A stretch of DNA of 64,000 bases from Thermohalobaculum sp050043005. Lineage in GTDB: Bacteria; Pseudomonadota; Alphaproteobacteria; Rhodobacterales; Rhodobacteraceae. The notes under the pieces are model-generated. The model made no database searches. It was not told where the DNA came from and saw only the letters and a list, made by a program, of their open reading frames with translations. The stretch is taken from assembly GCA_050043005.1 (NCBI GenBank), contig JBHJIZ010000005.1, positions 1 to 64,000 on the forward strand, read 5' to 3'. The position numbers and the translations under genes were made by a program. Positions 8,822 to 18,422 of the stretch are shown here, one piece after another (position 1 is the stretch's first letter; each line of letters begins with the position of its first letter).

Positions 8822-8836
8822 GAACTTTATGAGAAC
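8822..8836 (-). promoter_or_regulatory. LexA (SOS) box, GTTC-N7-GTTC
   Basis: On the minus strand the site reads GTTCTCATAAAGTTC, an exact match to the alphaproteobacterial LexA consensus GTTC-N7-GTTC. It is followed at once by TTGACT, a good -35 hexamer, so LexA binding would block the promoter of the 42-residue gene whose ATG is 60 bp away. A third GTTC half-site (8843-8846) sits 6 bp further out. The box lies beyond the 3' end of recG, so it does not control recG. Confidence 0.8.
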
Positions 8837-8888
8837 ATTTGCGAACTTTCAGGGTTTATCCACAGAACGAGTTGATAACTCATTGATA

Positions 8889-10985
8889 CTAACCGGCTTT
8901 CAACAGGCGCACCGACTCGTCGCGTTCCATCAGATACAGCAAGGTTCGCAAGGCCTCCGAGCGCGCACCCTTAAGCTCGGGATCCTCGTGCAAAACCAAC
9001 CGGGCTTCGTCCCGCGCCAGGTCCATCAGGTCTGCATCCCGTGCAATGTCGGCAACCCGGAACCTCGGCAATCCCGATTGCGCCGTCCCCAGCAGATCAC
9101 CGGCCCCGCGAATCTTCAGATCCTCTTCGGCAATGCGAAAGCCGTCCTCGGTCTCACGCATGATCTGGAGCCGCGCACGCGCGGTCTCGCCAAGCGGCGG
9201 AGCATAGAGCAACAGGCAAGCCGATTTCTCGGCGCCTCGTCCGACCCGGCCGCGGAGCTGATGCAACTGAGCCAGGCCGAAATGCTCTGCATGCTCGACC
9301 ACCATGATCGTCGCCTCCGGGACGTTGACGCCGACTTCAATCACCGTGGTCGCAACGAGAACCTGAGCTCGCCCGTCCTGGAAGTCTGCCATGGCGGCAT
9401 CCTTCGCATCCGGCGGCATCTGGCCATGCACCAGCCGGACACGCTCGGGTCCCAGGGCCTTTTGCAGCGTTGCGAACCTCTGTTCCGCTGCCATCATGTC
9501 CGAGAGATCGCTTTCCTCGACCAGTGGACACACCCAATAGGCCCGCTGCCCCTGATCGATCGCCGCGCGCAAACGTCCGACGACCTGCTCGTAACGCTCC
9601 ATCGACACGAGTGCGGTATCGATCGGCTTCCGGCCTGGCGGCTTCTCGTCCAGCACCGAGATATCGAGATCCCCATACCCCGCCAGCGCAAGCGTCCGGG
9701 GGATCGGCGTTGCCGTCATGATCAGGACATCGGCACCCCGCGGCGCCTTTTCCGTCAGTTCCATGCGCTGGCGCACACCGAACCGGTGCTGCTCATCCAC
9801 GATCACAAGTCGCAGATCGCGGAAGCGCACATCGCCCTGGAACAACGCATGTGTCCCAATGACAAGCTGCGCAGTGCCATCGCCGATTTCCAGAATCTTC
9901 GCGGTCCGCATCGTGCCTTTATCGCGCCCGGTCAACAGGACAAGCCGAACGCCCGCCGCATCGGCCATCTCCTGCAAGCCCTGGGCGTGCTGACGCGCCA
10001 GGATCTCCGTCGGCGCCATCAGCACTGCCTGCCCTCCTGCCTCGACCGCTGTCAGCATCGCGGACATGGCGACCAGCGTCTTGCCCGAACCGACATCGCC
10101 CTGGAGCAAGCGCATCATCCGGGTCTGATCGCCCATATCCCCCGAGATTTCAGCGATCGACCGGGTTTGCGCCCCGGTCGGCGCAGAGCCGAACGCTGCG
10201 AGCGCTCGCGCCCAGAGGTGCCCGTCTCCCGTGTTCGAGCGCCCTGCCCGGCGCTTCATCCGCGCACGCACCAACTGCAACGCCAACTGATGCGACAGCA
10301 ACTCATCGTAAGCCAGACGTTGCCGGGGCGGGTGGGCGGGCGACATCGCCTCGGGCCCGTCCGGGGCATGCGCGGTTCGCACCGCAGTCTGCCATCCCGG
10401 CCACGCCTTGTCGCGCAGAACAGACGGCGCGATCCACTCTGGCAGATCGGGCATGCCCTCCAACGCCGACCCAAGCGCACGCACGATGACACGCTGCGTC
10501 AAACCGTGGGTCAACGGATACACCGGCTCCCACGGGCGCAGTTTCTCCGCTTCGTCATCCGTGAGCACCAGATCCGGATGCGGCATCTGGATCCGGCCAT
10601 CGTAGATCTCGACCCGACCGGAGAAGACCCGCGCGGTCCCGACCGGCAGGCTGTCTTCCAGCCAATCGCGCTTGGCCCGGAAATAGATCAGCTCGAACAC
10701 CGTGCCGCCACCTTCGACCGCGATCCTGTAGGGCCTCGACGCTGTGCGCGGGGCATGGTGCTGCTGGACGGTTCCCCGAACCGTGACCACCTCACCGGCC
10801 TGGACGCCCGTCAGGCTGTCGCGCAGGCGCCGATCATCCACGCCCGACGGCAGCGCGAGCAGCAGATCCAGCTTGCGCGTGATCGAGAGCTTTTCGAGCA
10901 GCTTGACGGTCTTAGGACCGACACCCGGCAAACCGGACACGTCCTGGAACAAGGGAAAGAGAATTTCGGGCCGCCCCACTGACAT
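8889..10985 (-). CDS. recG: ATP-dependent DNA helicase RecG
   Basis: Superfamily 2 helicase that reverses stalled replication forks and branch-migrates Holliday junctions. The chosen start gives 698 residues beginning MSVGRPEILFPLFQDVSGLP, with the wedge/OB domain (GVGPKTVKLLEKL near the start). The helicase core follows: LLQGDVGSGKTLVAM (Walker A), VDEQHRFGVRQR (Walker B, DEQH), TATPIPRTLALAGYGDL and the QLRGRVGRG motif VI. GTG 11039, directly after the CYTH-CHAD stop, is a possible earlier start that would add 18 residues. Its order after ligA and CYTH-CHAD suggests one transcript. Confidence 0.96.
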   Translation of the reverse strand: MSVGRPEILFPLFQDVSGLPGVGPKTVKLLEKLSITRKLDLLLALPSGVDDRRLRDSLTGVQAGEVVTVRGTVQQHHAPRTASRPYRIAVEGGGTVFELIYFRAKRDWLEDSLPVGTARVFSGRVEIYDGRIQMPHPDLVLTDDEAEKLRPWEPVYPLTHGLTQRVIVRALGSALEGMPDLPEWIAPSVLRDKAWPGWQTAVRTAHAPDGPEAMSPAHPPRQRLAYDELLSHQLALQLVRARMKRRAGRSNTGDGHLWARALAAFGSAPTGAQTRSIAEISGDMGDQTRMMRLLQGDVGSGKTLVAMSAMLTAVEAGGQAVLMAPTEILARQHAQGLQEMADAAGVRLVLLTGRDKGTMRTAKILEIGDGTAQLVIGTHALFQGDVRFRDLRLVIVDEQHRFGVRQRMELTEKAPRGADVLIMTATPIPRTLALAGYGDLDISVLDEKPPGRKPIDTALVSMERYEQVVGRLRAAIDQGQRAYWVCPLVEESDLSDMMAAEQRFATLQKALGPERVRLVHGQMPPDAKDAAMADFQDGRAQVLVATTVIEVGVNVPEATIMVVEHAEHFGLAQLHQLRGRVGRGAEKSACLLLYAPPLGETARARLQIMRETEDGFRIAEEDLKIRGAGDLLGTAQSGLPRFRVADIARDADLMDLARDEARLVLHEDPELKGARSEALRTLLYLMERDESVRLLKAG

Positions 10986-11039
10986 GCCCTGTTCTTGCGT
11001 CAACTCGGGCTCCTGCGCCAGAGGGTTTCGAGCAGTCAC

Positions 11040-12587
11040 CTAACGCCAGCAAGGCCCGTAATCAGCCAGGGACCGCCAGTCTTTGATCGCCCCCGGCCAA
11101 AGCCGGTCGGATTCCGCCAGCAACCGCCCAATGATCCGCCCGGCAGCACGCTGAGCTTCGGCGTCATCCCGGCCCGGTGCATCGGGAGCCAGCAGGAGTA
11201 TCTCGGCCATGGCGGAATCGTTCAAAGCTCCAAACGCTTTCTGCAACAGCTTCACATACCGGTTGAACCCGGCCACACGTTCGGGGTCCAGCAGTGACTT
11301 GAAGGCGTCAACCAGATAGCGCAGCTTCTTCACGTCCTTGCGCATCTCGTGGCGCTCGTCGATCGTCAGCTCATCGATCCGCGCGCCCCAGGCCGCGACC
11401 GACTTCCACCGCTTGTCCAGCACTTTGCGGGCATACGGCATCAGCGGCTGTGCTAGACGCTCGGTCTGACCATGATCGGCCCCGTTCACCCATGCCCGGC
11501 TCGCGATGAAACCAGCCATATCGAGCGCGAACCCCGATAGATCCGAGGCCAGCAAGGTTTTGCGCACGTCTTCGCGCACTACGTCGCGCCGTGCGTGGAT
11601 GGCGTCCGCCAACCGCTGAAAGCCCGTCTCGTCCGGATGGAGTTCGGCCTCACGGGCGACAATCTCGTCGGCCAGGACATCCAGATCGCGAATCCGCCCA
11701 GCCTCGCCGCCAAGGACCTGAGCCTTCTGCGCCATCGGCTCGAGCGCACCGCGCCCAAGTGCTGTCCGGAACGCCGACATCGCACTGCGCAGCCGCCGCA
11801 AGGCGACCCGCGTCTGGTGCGGCCCGTTGATGTCATCGCTGTCCAGCAGCAACGCGATGTTCGGCGCCGCATGGGCGACCCCTTCCGAGAAGACCGCAAT
11901 CGCCGCCTGCTCCACGGACCTCAACGTCGAAAGATCGACCGGGCGCGCCTTGCGCAATGTGGCGGGCGCCACCGCGGGATCAGACAGCGCCAGAGCGCGC
12001 TGGCTCTTTGAATGCTCCGCAAATCGCACCGGCCCTTTCGGCAGGATCTTGCGCGCAAGCTGGTAAAGCGAGGACGGCGCGCCGTCGATCAACTCAAGTT
12101 CGGCTTCGATGAAGTCCGCCTGAGTTCCTCCCGACGCCAGGGTCCCTTTGTCGATTGCAAACTCGATGGCGGCTCCGCACGCCGGAAGCTTCAGGACCCG
12201 ACTGGTGCGGCGGAACCGCGTTTCCGCAACTGGGCGCAGCCCACTGCGCGCCAAGCCCATGACGTGTTCGCGCAGATCGTGGTTGGGAATTCGCGTCAGA
12301 TCGATCTGCTGGTTCTCGACCGGGTATTCGATCTCGTCCGGTTGCGAGAGACCGTTGACCATCGCACCGTGCGAAATCTTGAGGGTCTGAACCCAGGATC
12401 GCCCCTCGCGCCGCAATCTCAGGGCCATCCCTTCGTTGCGCAATGCATGGTCGTCCGTGTCGTAATAGACAGACCACAGGTTTCGCGTACTGGCCGCACC
12501 TTCGGACAATAACTTGACGTCCCGGGATGCCCGCAGGCGACGCTCCTGTGTCTTGTCGAGTGCGATTTTGAGCTCGATCTCCTTCAT
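11040..12587 (-). CDS. CYTH and CHAD domain protein (inorganic triphosphatase-like)
   Basis: A 515-residue two-domain protein. The N-terminal CYTH domain (about 1-200) begins with the ExExK signature in MKEIELKIAL and typically hydrolyses inorganic triphosphate in a beta-barrel tunnel. The C-terminal CHAD domain (about 220-510) is an alpha-helical, basic domain with the conserved HQTRVALRRLRSAMSAFR helix and DVKKLRYLVDAF; CHAD domains bind polyphosphate. A combined role in phosphate-polymer handling is inferred from family. It is 58 bp downstream of ligA and ends in TAG directly before a GTG in the recG frame. Confidence 0.9.
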   Translation of the reverse strand: MKEIELKIALDKTQERRLRASRDVKLLSEGAASTRNLWSVYYDTDDHALRNEGMALRLRREGRSWVQTLKISHGAMVNGLSQPDEIEYPVENQQIDLTRIPNHDLREHVMGLARSGLRPVAETRFRRTSRVLKLPACGAAIEFAIDKGTLASGGTQADFIEAELELIDGAPSSLYQLARKILPKGPVRFAEHSKSQRALALSDPAVAPATLRKARPVDLSTLRSVEQAAIAVFSEGVAHAAPNIALLLDSDDINGPHQTRVALRRLRSAMSAFRTALGRGALEPMAQKAQVLGGEAGRIRDLDVLADEIVAREAELHPDETGFQRLADAIHARRDVVREDVRKTLLASDLSGFALDMAGFIASRAWVNGADHGQTERLAQPLMPYARKVLDKRWKSVAAWGARIDELTIDERHEMRKDVKKLRYLVDAFKSLLDPERVAGFNRYVKLLQKAFGALNDSAMAEILLLAPDAPGRDDAEAQRAAGRIIGRLLAESDRLWPGAIKDWRSLADYGPCWR

Positions 12588-12645
12588 GTAACGGAATTAA
12601 TGAATCTGAAGGACGACACAAGACGTCGATCTGAAGTTGGGCAGG

Positions 12646-14766
12646 TCATCCGTTGACCAATTCCAGCCAGGCGTCTTCCGTCAGCGTTTCAACGCCAAGA
12701 TCCTGCGCCTTTTTCAGCTTCGAGCCCGCACCCGGACCCGCCACGACCAGATCTGTCTTGGCCGAAACCGATCCCGAAACCTTTGCGCCCAGGGATTCGG
12801 CGCGCGCCTTTGCCTCGGCTCGGCTCATCTGTTCCAGCGTCCCGGTGAAGACGACGGTCTTCCCGGCCACGGGACTGCCCTCGGTTGCAGGCGGTTCGGC
12901 ATCTTCGGGGCTGACATGCGACAGCAACCGATCCAACGCGGCACGGTTTTGCGAATCGTCAAAGAACGCGATGACCGCATCCGCCATGACCTCGCCCACA
13001 CCATCCATCGATATGACCTGTTCGCGCGCCTGCGGATCGCGCGTGGCGGCATCCATCGCCTCGGCAAAGGCCGAACAGCTCAGATAGTTCCGCGCGAACA
13101 TCCGCGCCGTCGTCTCTCCCACATGGCGGATGCCAAGCGAAAAGATGAACCGCGCAAGCTCTGGCGCACGGCGCTCGTCAATCGCATCGAACAGATTGTC
13201 GACCGACTTCTGGTTCGTCGGGCGGTCCTTCGCGTCCCGTCGAAACAGATCGATCTCGCCATCGTTCTGACGCGCGCGCAGCGTAAAGATGTCCGCAGGT
13301 TCTGCAATCAGACCGTCCGAATGGAAGACCTCGACCTGTTTGGTGCCGAGCCCTTCGATGTCCAGCGCACCTCGGCTGACAAAGTGCTTCAGGTGCTCCA
13401 CCGCCTGCGCGGGGCAACTCAGACCGTTTGTGCACCGCCTGACGGCTTCTCCCGGTTCGCGCACGGCCGGGGATCCGCAGACCGGACACGTCTCGGGGAA
13501 CGGGAATATCTCGGTGCCGCGTGGTTGTGTGGTGTCGACATCCAACACCTTGGGAATGACGTCACCCGCGCGATAGATCTGAACCGTGTCGCCAATCATC
13601 AGGCGCCCGCCCGATCGGATCGCAGCACCGTTCGAATCGATGCAATCGAAGTAGTCTTCATTGTGCAGCGACGCGTTGGAGACGACCACGCCGCCCACGG
13701 TGACGGGCTTCAGCCGCGCCACGGGCGACAGCGCCCCCGTACGCCCGACCTGAATGTCGATCCCGTCCAGAATCGTCGTTGCGGTCTCGGCGGGAAACTT
13801 GTGCGCCACGGCCCAGCGCGGATTGTTCGATCGGAACCCCAAACGCTCCTGCCAATCGAGCCGGTCGACCTTGTAGACGACACCGTCGATGTCATAGCCC
13901 AGCGTTGCGCGTTGCCCCAGAATGTCCCGGTAATGCGCCAACAGATCGGCGATCGTACCGCAGGCCCGTGTCAGAGGATTGGTTGGCAGACCCCAGTCCG
14001 CGAACGCCGCGATCACACCAGACTGAGTCTCGGCAGGCAAAGCCGACACGTCGCCCCAGGCGTAGGCAAAGAACCGCAAGGGCCGCGATGCCGTGATCGA
14101 GGAATCCAGTTGCCGAAGTGACCCCGCAGCGAAATTGCGCGGGTTGGCATAGACCTTTTCACCGCGCGCCTCCTGGTCGGCGTTCAATGCCGCGAAGGCG
14201 TCGTTCGTCACATAGACTTCGCCGCGCACCTCGAAGACATCCGGGACAGATCCGGTAAGCGTCTCGGGAATGTCCCCAATCGTCCGGGCATTGGCCGTGA
14301 CGTTCTCGCCTTCGGCCCCGTCCCCCCGCGTCGCCGCCTCAACCTACTCTCCGCCTTCATATCGCAACGCCAGCGAGACACCATCGATCTTGGGCTCTGC
14401 CACGATGTCCAGCCGCGCGTCCTCGGCCAAGGACAGGAACCGGCGGATGCGGTCCGCGAACTCGGTGACATCCTCGTCAGCGAAGGCATTCGACAAGGAC
14501 AGCATCGGAACCCGGTGCCGGACCTTGCTGAACCCCTCGGCGGGCGCGCCGCCCACGACCTGGGTCGGGCTGTCCGCTTTCGCCAGATCCGGATGCGCAG
14601 CTTCGAGGGCGAGAAGCCTAAGCTTCATCGCATCGTATTCGGCATCCGAGATCTCGGGCGCGTCAGCGGTGTGATACGCCGCGTTCGCCTGGCGCACGCT
14701 CGCACTCGACGGCGAGATCTCCGCCTTCGCGGCGGCTTTGGATAGGTTTGCCGGATCCGTCGTCAT
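12646..14766 (-). pseudogene. ligA: NAD-dependent DNA ligase LigA interrupted by an in-frame amber codon
   Basis: The frame encodes a full-length NAD-dependent DNA ligase of 706 codons, except that codon 141 (14344-14346) is TAG. The N-terminal piece ends RYEGGE and contains the adenylated lysine K126 (AEPKIDG). The frame resumes immediately as VEAATRGDGAEGENV and runs through the NTase and OB domains, the four-cysteine zinc finger (CPVCG...CTNGLSCP), HhH repeats and the C-terminal BRCT domain. Relatives carry a residue such as Leu here (E. coli has NGVLVSAATRGDG), so TTG to TAG is the simplest change. LigA is normally essential, so a sequence error, readthrough or a second ligase must be considered. 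No good restart codon is visible. Confidence 0.9.
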
Positions 14767-14821
14767 GGAGCAGGAGTGTGCCGCCTGCCCCGGTTGGGTC
14801 AAGTGCCGAGACGGCTCCGCG

Positions 14822-15106
14822 CTAGTCGAATTTCGCCTTCGAGCCTTCCTCGTACAGGAACTTCTTTGCCGCCTGCCCGTCATTGATCGTGCGCTGCACA
14901 TCCTTTTCCTCGGTCTCGCCGTTGAAAAGGTTGATCAGGGCCGTGATCGGATCGGTGTATCCGCCAACCTTCGAGCTCCGTTCGAACTCGGCCTTCAGGA
15001 TCTTGCGTTGCTCGTAACGATCCAGAGCGTCGCCAAAACCAAAGGCGTGGCTCGGTGCGCTCCAGGCCAGGGCCACGGCGAGAACGGCAATACTCGTCTT
15101 GATCAT
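14822..15106 (-). CDS. Small exported protein of unknown function
   Basis: A 94-residue protein with a clear signal peptide, MIKTSIAVLAVALAWSAPSH, with cleavage likely after SHA. The mature part of about 70 residues is charged and hydrophilic (ALDRYEQRKILKAEFER) and includes the segment TDPITALINLFNG. ATG 15106 is preferred over 15118 because GGAG lies 6 bases upstream. It is probably periplasmic. I do not recognise a family. It lies between prfB and ligA on the same strand, and ends in TAG. Confidence 0.75.
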   Translation of the reverse strand: MIKTSIAVLAVALAWSAPSHAFGFGDALDRYEQRKILKAEFERSSKVGGYTDPITALINLFNGETEEKDVQRTINDGQAAKKFLYEEGSKAKFD

Positions 15107-15217
15107 GATCATCTCCATTTGAATATCAGTGTCTGTGATACGGACATGGAGGTGCGGACCCGTCGCGGCAAAGCACGACCTGACACGGGATGGTGACGGG
15201 TCGAGACCGACGGATAT

Positions 15218-16348
15218 CTAGTCGTCGTCTTCCTCGGCCTCTCCGCGGCTCTTGCCAGTCACATCCTGTGCGAGTGCTTCGGCCATGAATGCATCGATCT
15301 TGCCGTCCAGAACCCCTTGTGTGTCCGAGGTCTCCAGTTTCGTGCGAAGATCCTTAACCTGTTGATATGGCTGCAAGACGTAATTCCGGATCTGATGCCC
15401 CCATCCAATATCGGACTTCGCATCGTGGGCGTCCTGAATAGCTTGGGTCTTCTTCTTCATCTCGATGTCGTACAGCCGCGCGCGCAGCGCCTTCATCGCG
15501 ATATCGCGGTTCTGGTGTTGCGACTTTTCCGATGACGTCACGACGATCCCCGTCGGGATGTGCGTGATCCGCACAGCCGAGTCGGTTGTGTTGACGTGCT
15601 GCCCGCCCGCGCCAGACGACCGGTACGTGTCGATCCGAAGCTCGTTCGGCGGGATGTCGATCTCGATCGTGTCGTCGATCACCGGATAAACCCAGACCGA
15701 GGAAAACGACGTATGCCGCCGCGCCTGGCTGTCGAACGGCGAGATTCGGACCAGCCGGTGAACGCCCGACTCGGTCTTCAACCAGCCAAACGCCGAGTCG
15801 CCCTTGATCTGATAGGTCACGGATTTGATCCCGGCCTCTTCGCCCGGTGTCTCGGATTGCAACTCCACCTTGAAGCCGCGCGCCTCGGCCCAGCGCAGGT
15901 ACATCCGCGACAGCATCGACGCCCAGTCGCAGCTTTCCGTGCCCCCGGCACCGGAGTGCACTTCGAGGAACGCATCGTTGCCGTCCATCTCGCCGGACAA
16001 CAGCGCCTCGATCTCCTTCGCCGCCGCCTCTTCCTTGATGTCGGCCAGGCCTTGTTCGGCCTCGGCGACAATATCCGCGTCGTCTTCGGCCTCGCCCATC
16101 TCGATCAGCTCGACATTGTCGGCCAGTCCCTGCGCCAAGACCTTGTATCCGTCCACGCCATCGGCCAGCTTCTGACGCTCGCGCATCACCTTCTGCGCGT
16201 TTGCCGGATCGTTCCACAGCTCCGGGTCCTCGGCGCGTGCGTTCATTTCCTCAAGCCGATGCTCCGCGGTGTCCCAGTTCAGACGCTGGCGCAACAGGTC
16301 CAGCGACTTCTCGATCTCGGCCACCAGGTTCTCGGTCTCGGCTTTCAT
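15218..16348 (-). CDS. prfB: Peptide chain release factor 2
   Basis: Class I release factor that recognises UGA and UAA and triggers peptide release in the ribosome. The 376-residue product has the anticodon-like motif in RISPFDSQARRHTSF and the catalytic GGQ loop in SSGAGGQHVNTTDSAVRI. The coding frame is continuous, so the programmed +1 frameshift near codon 26 known from E. coli prfB is absent. It sits downstream of mrcA with two exporter genes between them, and ends in TAG, which RF1 rather than RF2 reads. Confidence 0.97.
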   Translation of the reverse strand: MKAETENLVAEIEKSLDLLRQRLNWDTAEHRLEEMNARAEDPELWNDPANAQKVMRERQKLADGVDGYKVLAQGLADNVELIEMGEAEDDADIVAEAEQGLADIKEEAAAKEIEALLSGEMDGNDAFLEVHSGAGGTESCDWASMLSRMYLRWAEARGFKVELQSETPGEEAGIKSVTYQIKGDSAFGWLKTESGVHRLVRISPFDSQARRHTSFSSVWVYPVIDDTIEIDIPPNELRIDTYRSSGAGGQHVNTTDSAVRITHIPTGIVVTSSEKSQHQNRDIAMKALRARLYDIEMKKKTQAIQDAHDAKSDIGWGHQIRNYVLQPYQQVKDLRTKLETSDTQGVLDGKIDAFMAEALAQDVTGKSRGEAEEDDD

Positions 16349-16442
16349 TCAACACTCCGCAGATTTGGGTCACGCTGTCTGGCGTCACCGCGAACGAGGG
16401 AGATAGCGAACCCGGTCCTCTGCGTAAAGTCAGGTGCCCGGA

Positions 16443-17336
16443 TCAGCGCCGAGCCGTCGGCCAGTTGATCAACGCGACACCCAGAATTGCGATGCAAACG
16501 CCCAGCGCCACCGTGGTCGTGAGCGTCTCGTCAAGAAAGGTGATGCCGAGAAGCACGCCGACGCCGGCGCGCAGAAAGCTCTGGCTTGCTGTTCCCAACG
16601 ATCCCAGCGTTTTGAGCAGGCGAAAGTAAATCAACAGCGCAAGGCCTGTTGAAAACAACCCGAGCAGTCCTGCCGCCGCGACCGCGCTCCACGATGGCCG
16701 AAGTAACCAGGGCCGGTCGATCCACAGGCTCAGCGGCACCAGGATGACCATCGCCCAGATCATCGTTCCGGCAGCGGTCGCAGTCGCACTCAGATGCGTG
16801 AAACGCTTTCCGTAAATCGCGGCACACGCATACAGCATCGCGCTGATCAGCACGGCGATCTGCCCGGCGACCTCGCGCCCCAAGCCCGCAAGCGCGTCCG
16901 TACCGACGATCACCATAACGCCCAGTACGCCCAGACAGGCACCGATCAACTTGCGCCAGTTCACCACTTCGTGCCGGGTCAGCAGCAGAGTGATGAAGAA
17001 CACGAAGATCGGTGAGGTCGAGTTCAGCACGCTGCCCAACCCCGCACTGACGAACTGTTGTCCCCAGGCCAGGATGATCCACGCCCCGATCGCGTTGAAA
17101 AAGGACTGGATCAACAGCATCCGCCAGCTGCGACGGTCGCGCGGCAGCTGTTCGGATCGAACCCGCATCACCAGCATCAGGAAAAGCGCGGCGATCGTCA
17201 CCCGCACCGCAATCAGGGTTACAGGCGGGATCTCGGCCAACGCGACCTTCATGAACAGGTAAGACGCGCCCCAGAGCAACGCCAAAAGCGCCAGCAGCAG
17301 ATACTCGGGGAACTTGTCTGGCGCATCTGAGTTCAT
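16443..17336 (-). CDS. DMT-family transporter (EamA), first of a pair
   Basis: A 297-residue integral membrane protein with about ten helices and two EamA repeats, typical of drug/metabolite exporters. The first repeat shows LLALLWGASYLFMKVALAEIP and the second begins around CAAIYGKRFTHLSA. ATG 17336 (MNSDAPDKFPEYLL) follows AGGA at normal spacing; the frame is open further upstream without matching the family. The substrate is unknown. It lies 78 bp after a second EamA gene, and the pair separates mrcA from prfB, which are neighbours in many relatives. Confidence 0.88.
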   Translation of the reverse strand: MNSDAPDKFPEYLLLALLALLWGASYLFMKVALAEIPPVTLIAVRVTIAALFLMLVMRVRSEQLPRDRRSWRMLLIQSFFNAIGAWIILAWGQQFVSAGLGSVLNSTSPIFVFFITLLLTRHEVVNWRKLIGACLGVLGVMVIVGTDALAGLGREVAGQIAVLISAMLYACAAIYGKRFTHLSATATAAGTMIWAMVILVPLSLWIDRPWLLRPSWSAVAAAGLLGLFSTGLALLIYFRLLKTLGSLGTASQSFLRAGVGVLLGITFLDETLTTTVALGVCIAILGVALINWPTARR

Positions 17337-17414
17337 GGCGATCCTGCCTCGTGCCGGACCTGCGGATACCACGCGCAGCACCTGAAATGCTTCGGCAACC
17401 GCCAAACCGTGGCG

Positions 17415-18329
17415 TCAGGCTTTCACCGCGTTGGGATCCTGTTGCGGCGTCAGAAGAACCTCGATCAGACAGGCCGAAATGATCAGTGCTGCACCGGTCC
17501 ACTCGACCGTGGACATGCGCTCCTCAGGGATCAGCAGGCTGGCCGAGATGACGGCCATCAGAACCTCGGACATCATCAGCAAACCGGCACGCCCCGGAAA
17601 CAGGAACTTCTGCACCCAGAAGATGACAGCGACGGCCGGAAGGAAGATCACCACCGAGATCACGGTGGCGGTCGGCAGCGCTGCCTCAAGCGCGCTGGCC
17701 TCTGGCAAGGCAAACCCGCCTGTCCCAGCAAGTGCGGCAAGCGCCAGGGCCCCGGTGCCGGTCACAACGAACTGCACCATGACCATCCCAGGCACAGGGA
17801 CATCCGCGTGCTTGACGATCAGAGCAGCACCGACAGCCCAGAACATGCCCGACAGGATGGCGAAAAGATCGCCGATGTTCAGCGGGACCGATCCACCGCC
17901 CGAAACCAAAAGCACAAGCCCGATCAGCCCGACAACAATCGCGGCCCAGCGCTGCCAATTTGCTTTCTCTCCAAGCCAGATCAGACCGATCAGTGTCGCC
18001 CAGACTGGGACGAGGTAGAAAAGCAGTGTGGCACGCACCACCGACGACAGCACCAATCCGCTTCCATACAGCGCCAGCCCTGCCCCGGTGAAGATCCCGA
18101 TGACGATCGCACGTCCGACATAACCGCGATGCTCGCGCCATGACCAGATCACGAACGCTGCCAGAACGATGGCGGCGGGGAAGTTCAGCAGTGCGATTGC
18201 CCAACCGCCATCAACGCCCATGTCCTCGAGCGACCGCAGCGGCAGCCAATAAAGGCCCCACATCGAAGCGGCGATGAACATGATGATGGACGCCGAACGC
18301 GTCGTGGGCGTGGACAACTGCATCCACAT
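17415..18329 (-). CDS. DMT-family transporter (EamA), second of a pair
   Basis: A 304-residue membrane protein with ten predicted helices and two EamA domains. It shows the first-helix motif FIAASMWGLYWLPLRSLEDMG and the second-repeat GMFWAVGAALIVKHADV. It is distant from its tandem neighbour, so the pair is not a recent duplication. Some paired small transporters act as heterodimers, but full-length EamA proteins usually work alone or as homodimers. No substrate can be assigned. ATG 18323 is an alternative start two codons downstream. Confidence 0.87.
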   Translation of the reverse strand: MWMQLSTPTTRSASIIMFIAASMWGLYWLPLRSLEDMGVDGGWAIALLNFPAAIVLAAFVIWSWREHRGYVGRAIVIGIFTGAGLALYGSGLVLSSVVRATLLFYLVPVWATLIGLIWLGEKANWQRWAAIVVGLIGLVLLVSGGGSVPLNIGDLFAILSGMFWAVGAALIVKHADVPVPGMVMVQFVVTGTGALALAALAGTGGFALPEASALEAALPTATVISVVIFLPAVAVIFWVQKFLFPGRAGLLMMSEVLMAVISASLLIPEERMSTVEWTGAALIISACLIEVLLTPQQDPNAVKA

Positions 18330-18422
18330 TGCTTGTCACGGAGTATCGCAGGCGGCAAGGCACGGAAAGCCAGAGGCAATCAGGAGGTGCGTTTTTCCGG
18401 CGATCTGCCGCCCATCGCCCCC

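Noticed and set aside
8833..8846. Second LexA box formed by the next GAAC pair
   Set aside because: The spacing is 6 rather than 7 bases, so only the pair at 8822-8836 fits the consensus.
8793..10982. Long plus-strand ORF of 729 codons opposite recG
   Set aside because: It lies entirely antisense to a clear recG and its product (rich in Arg, His and Gln) has no domain; long antisense frames are common in high-GC genes.
10985..11042. CYTH-CHAD/recG fusion by readthrough of TAG, since the recG frame continues directly
   Set aside because: Being in frame has a one-in-three chance, the CYTH-CHAD product is complete, and recG has its own good start at 10985.
15218..16348. Programmed frameshift in prfB
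   Set aside because: The frame is continuous from ATG through the N-terminal region; no internal TGA with a slippery CTT is present.
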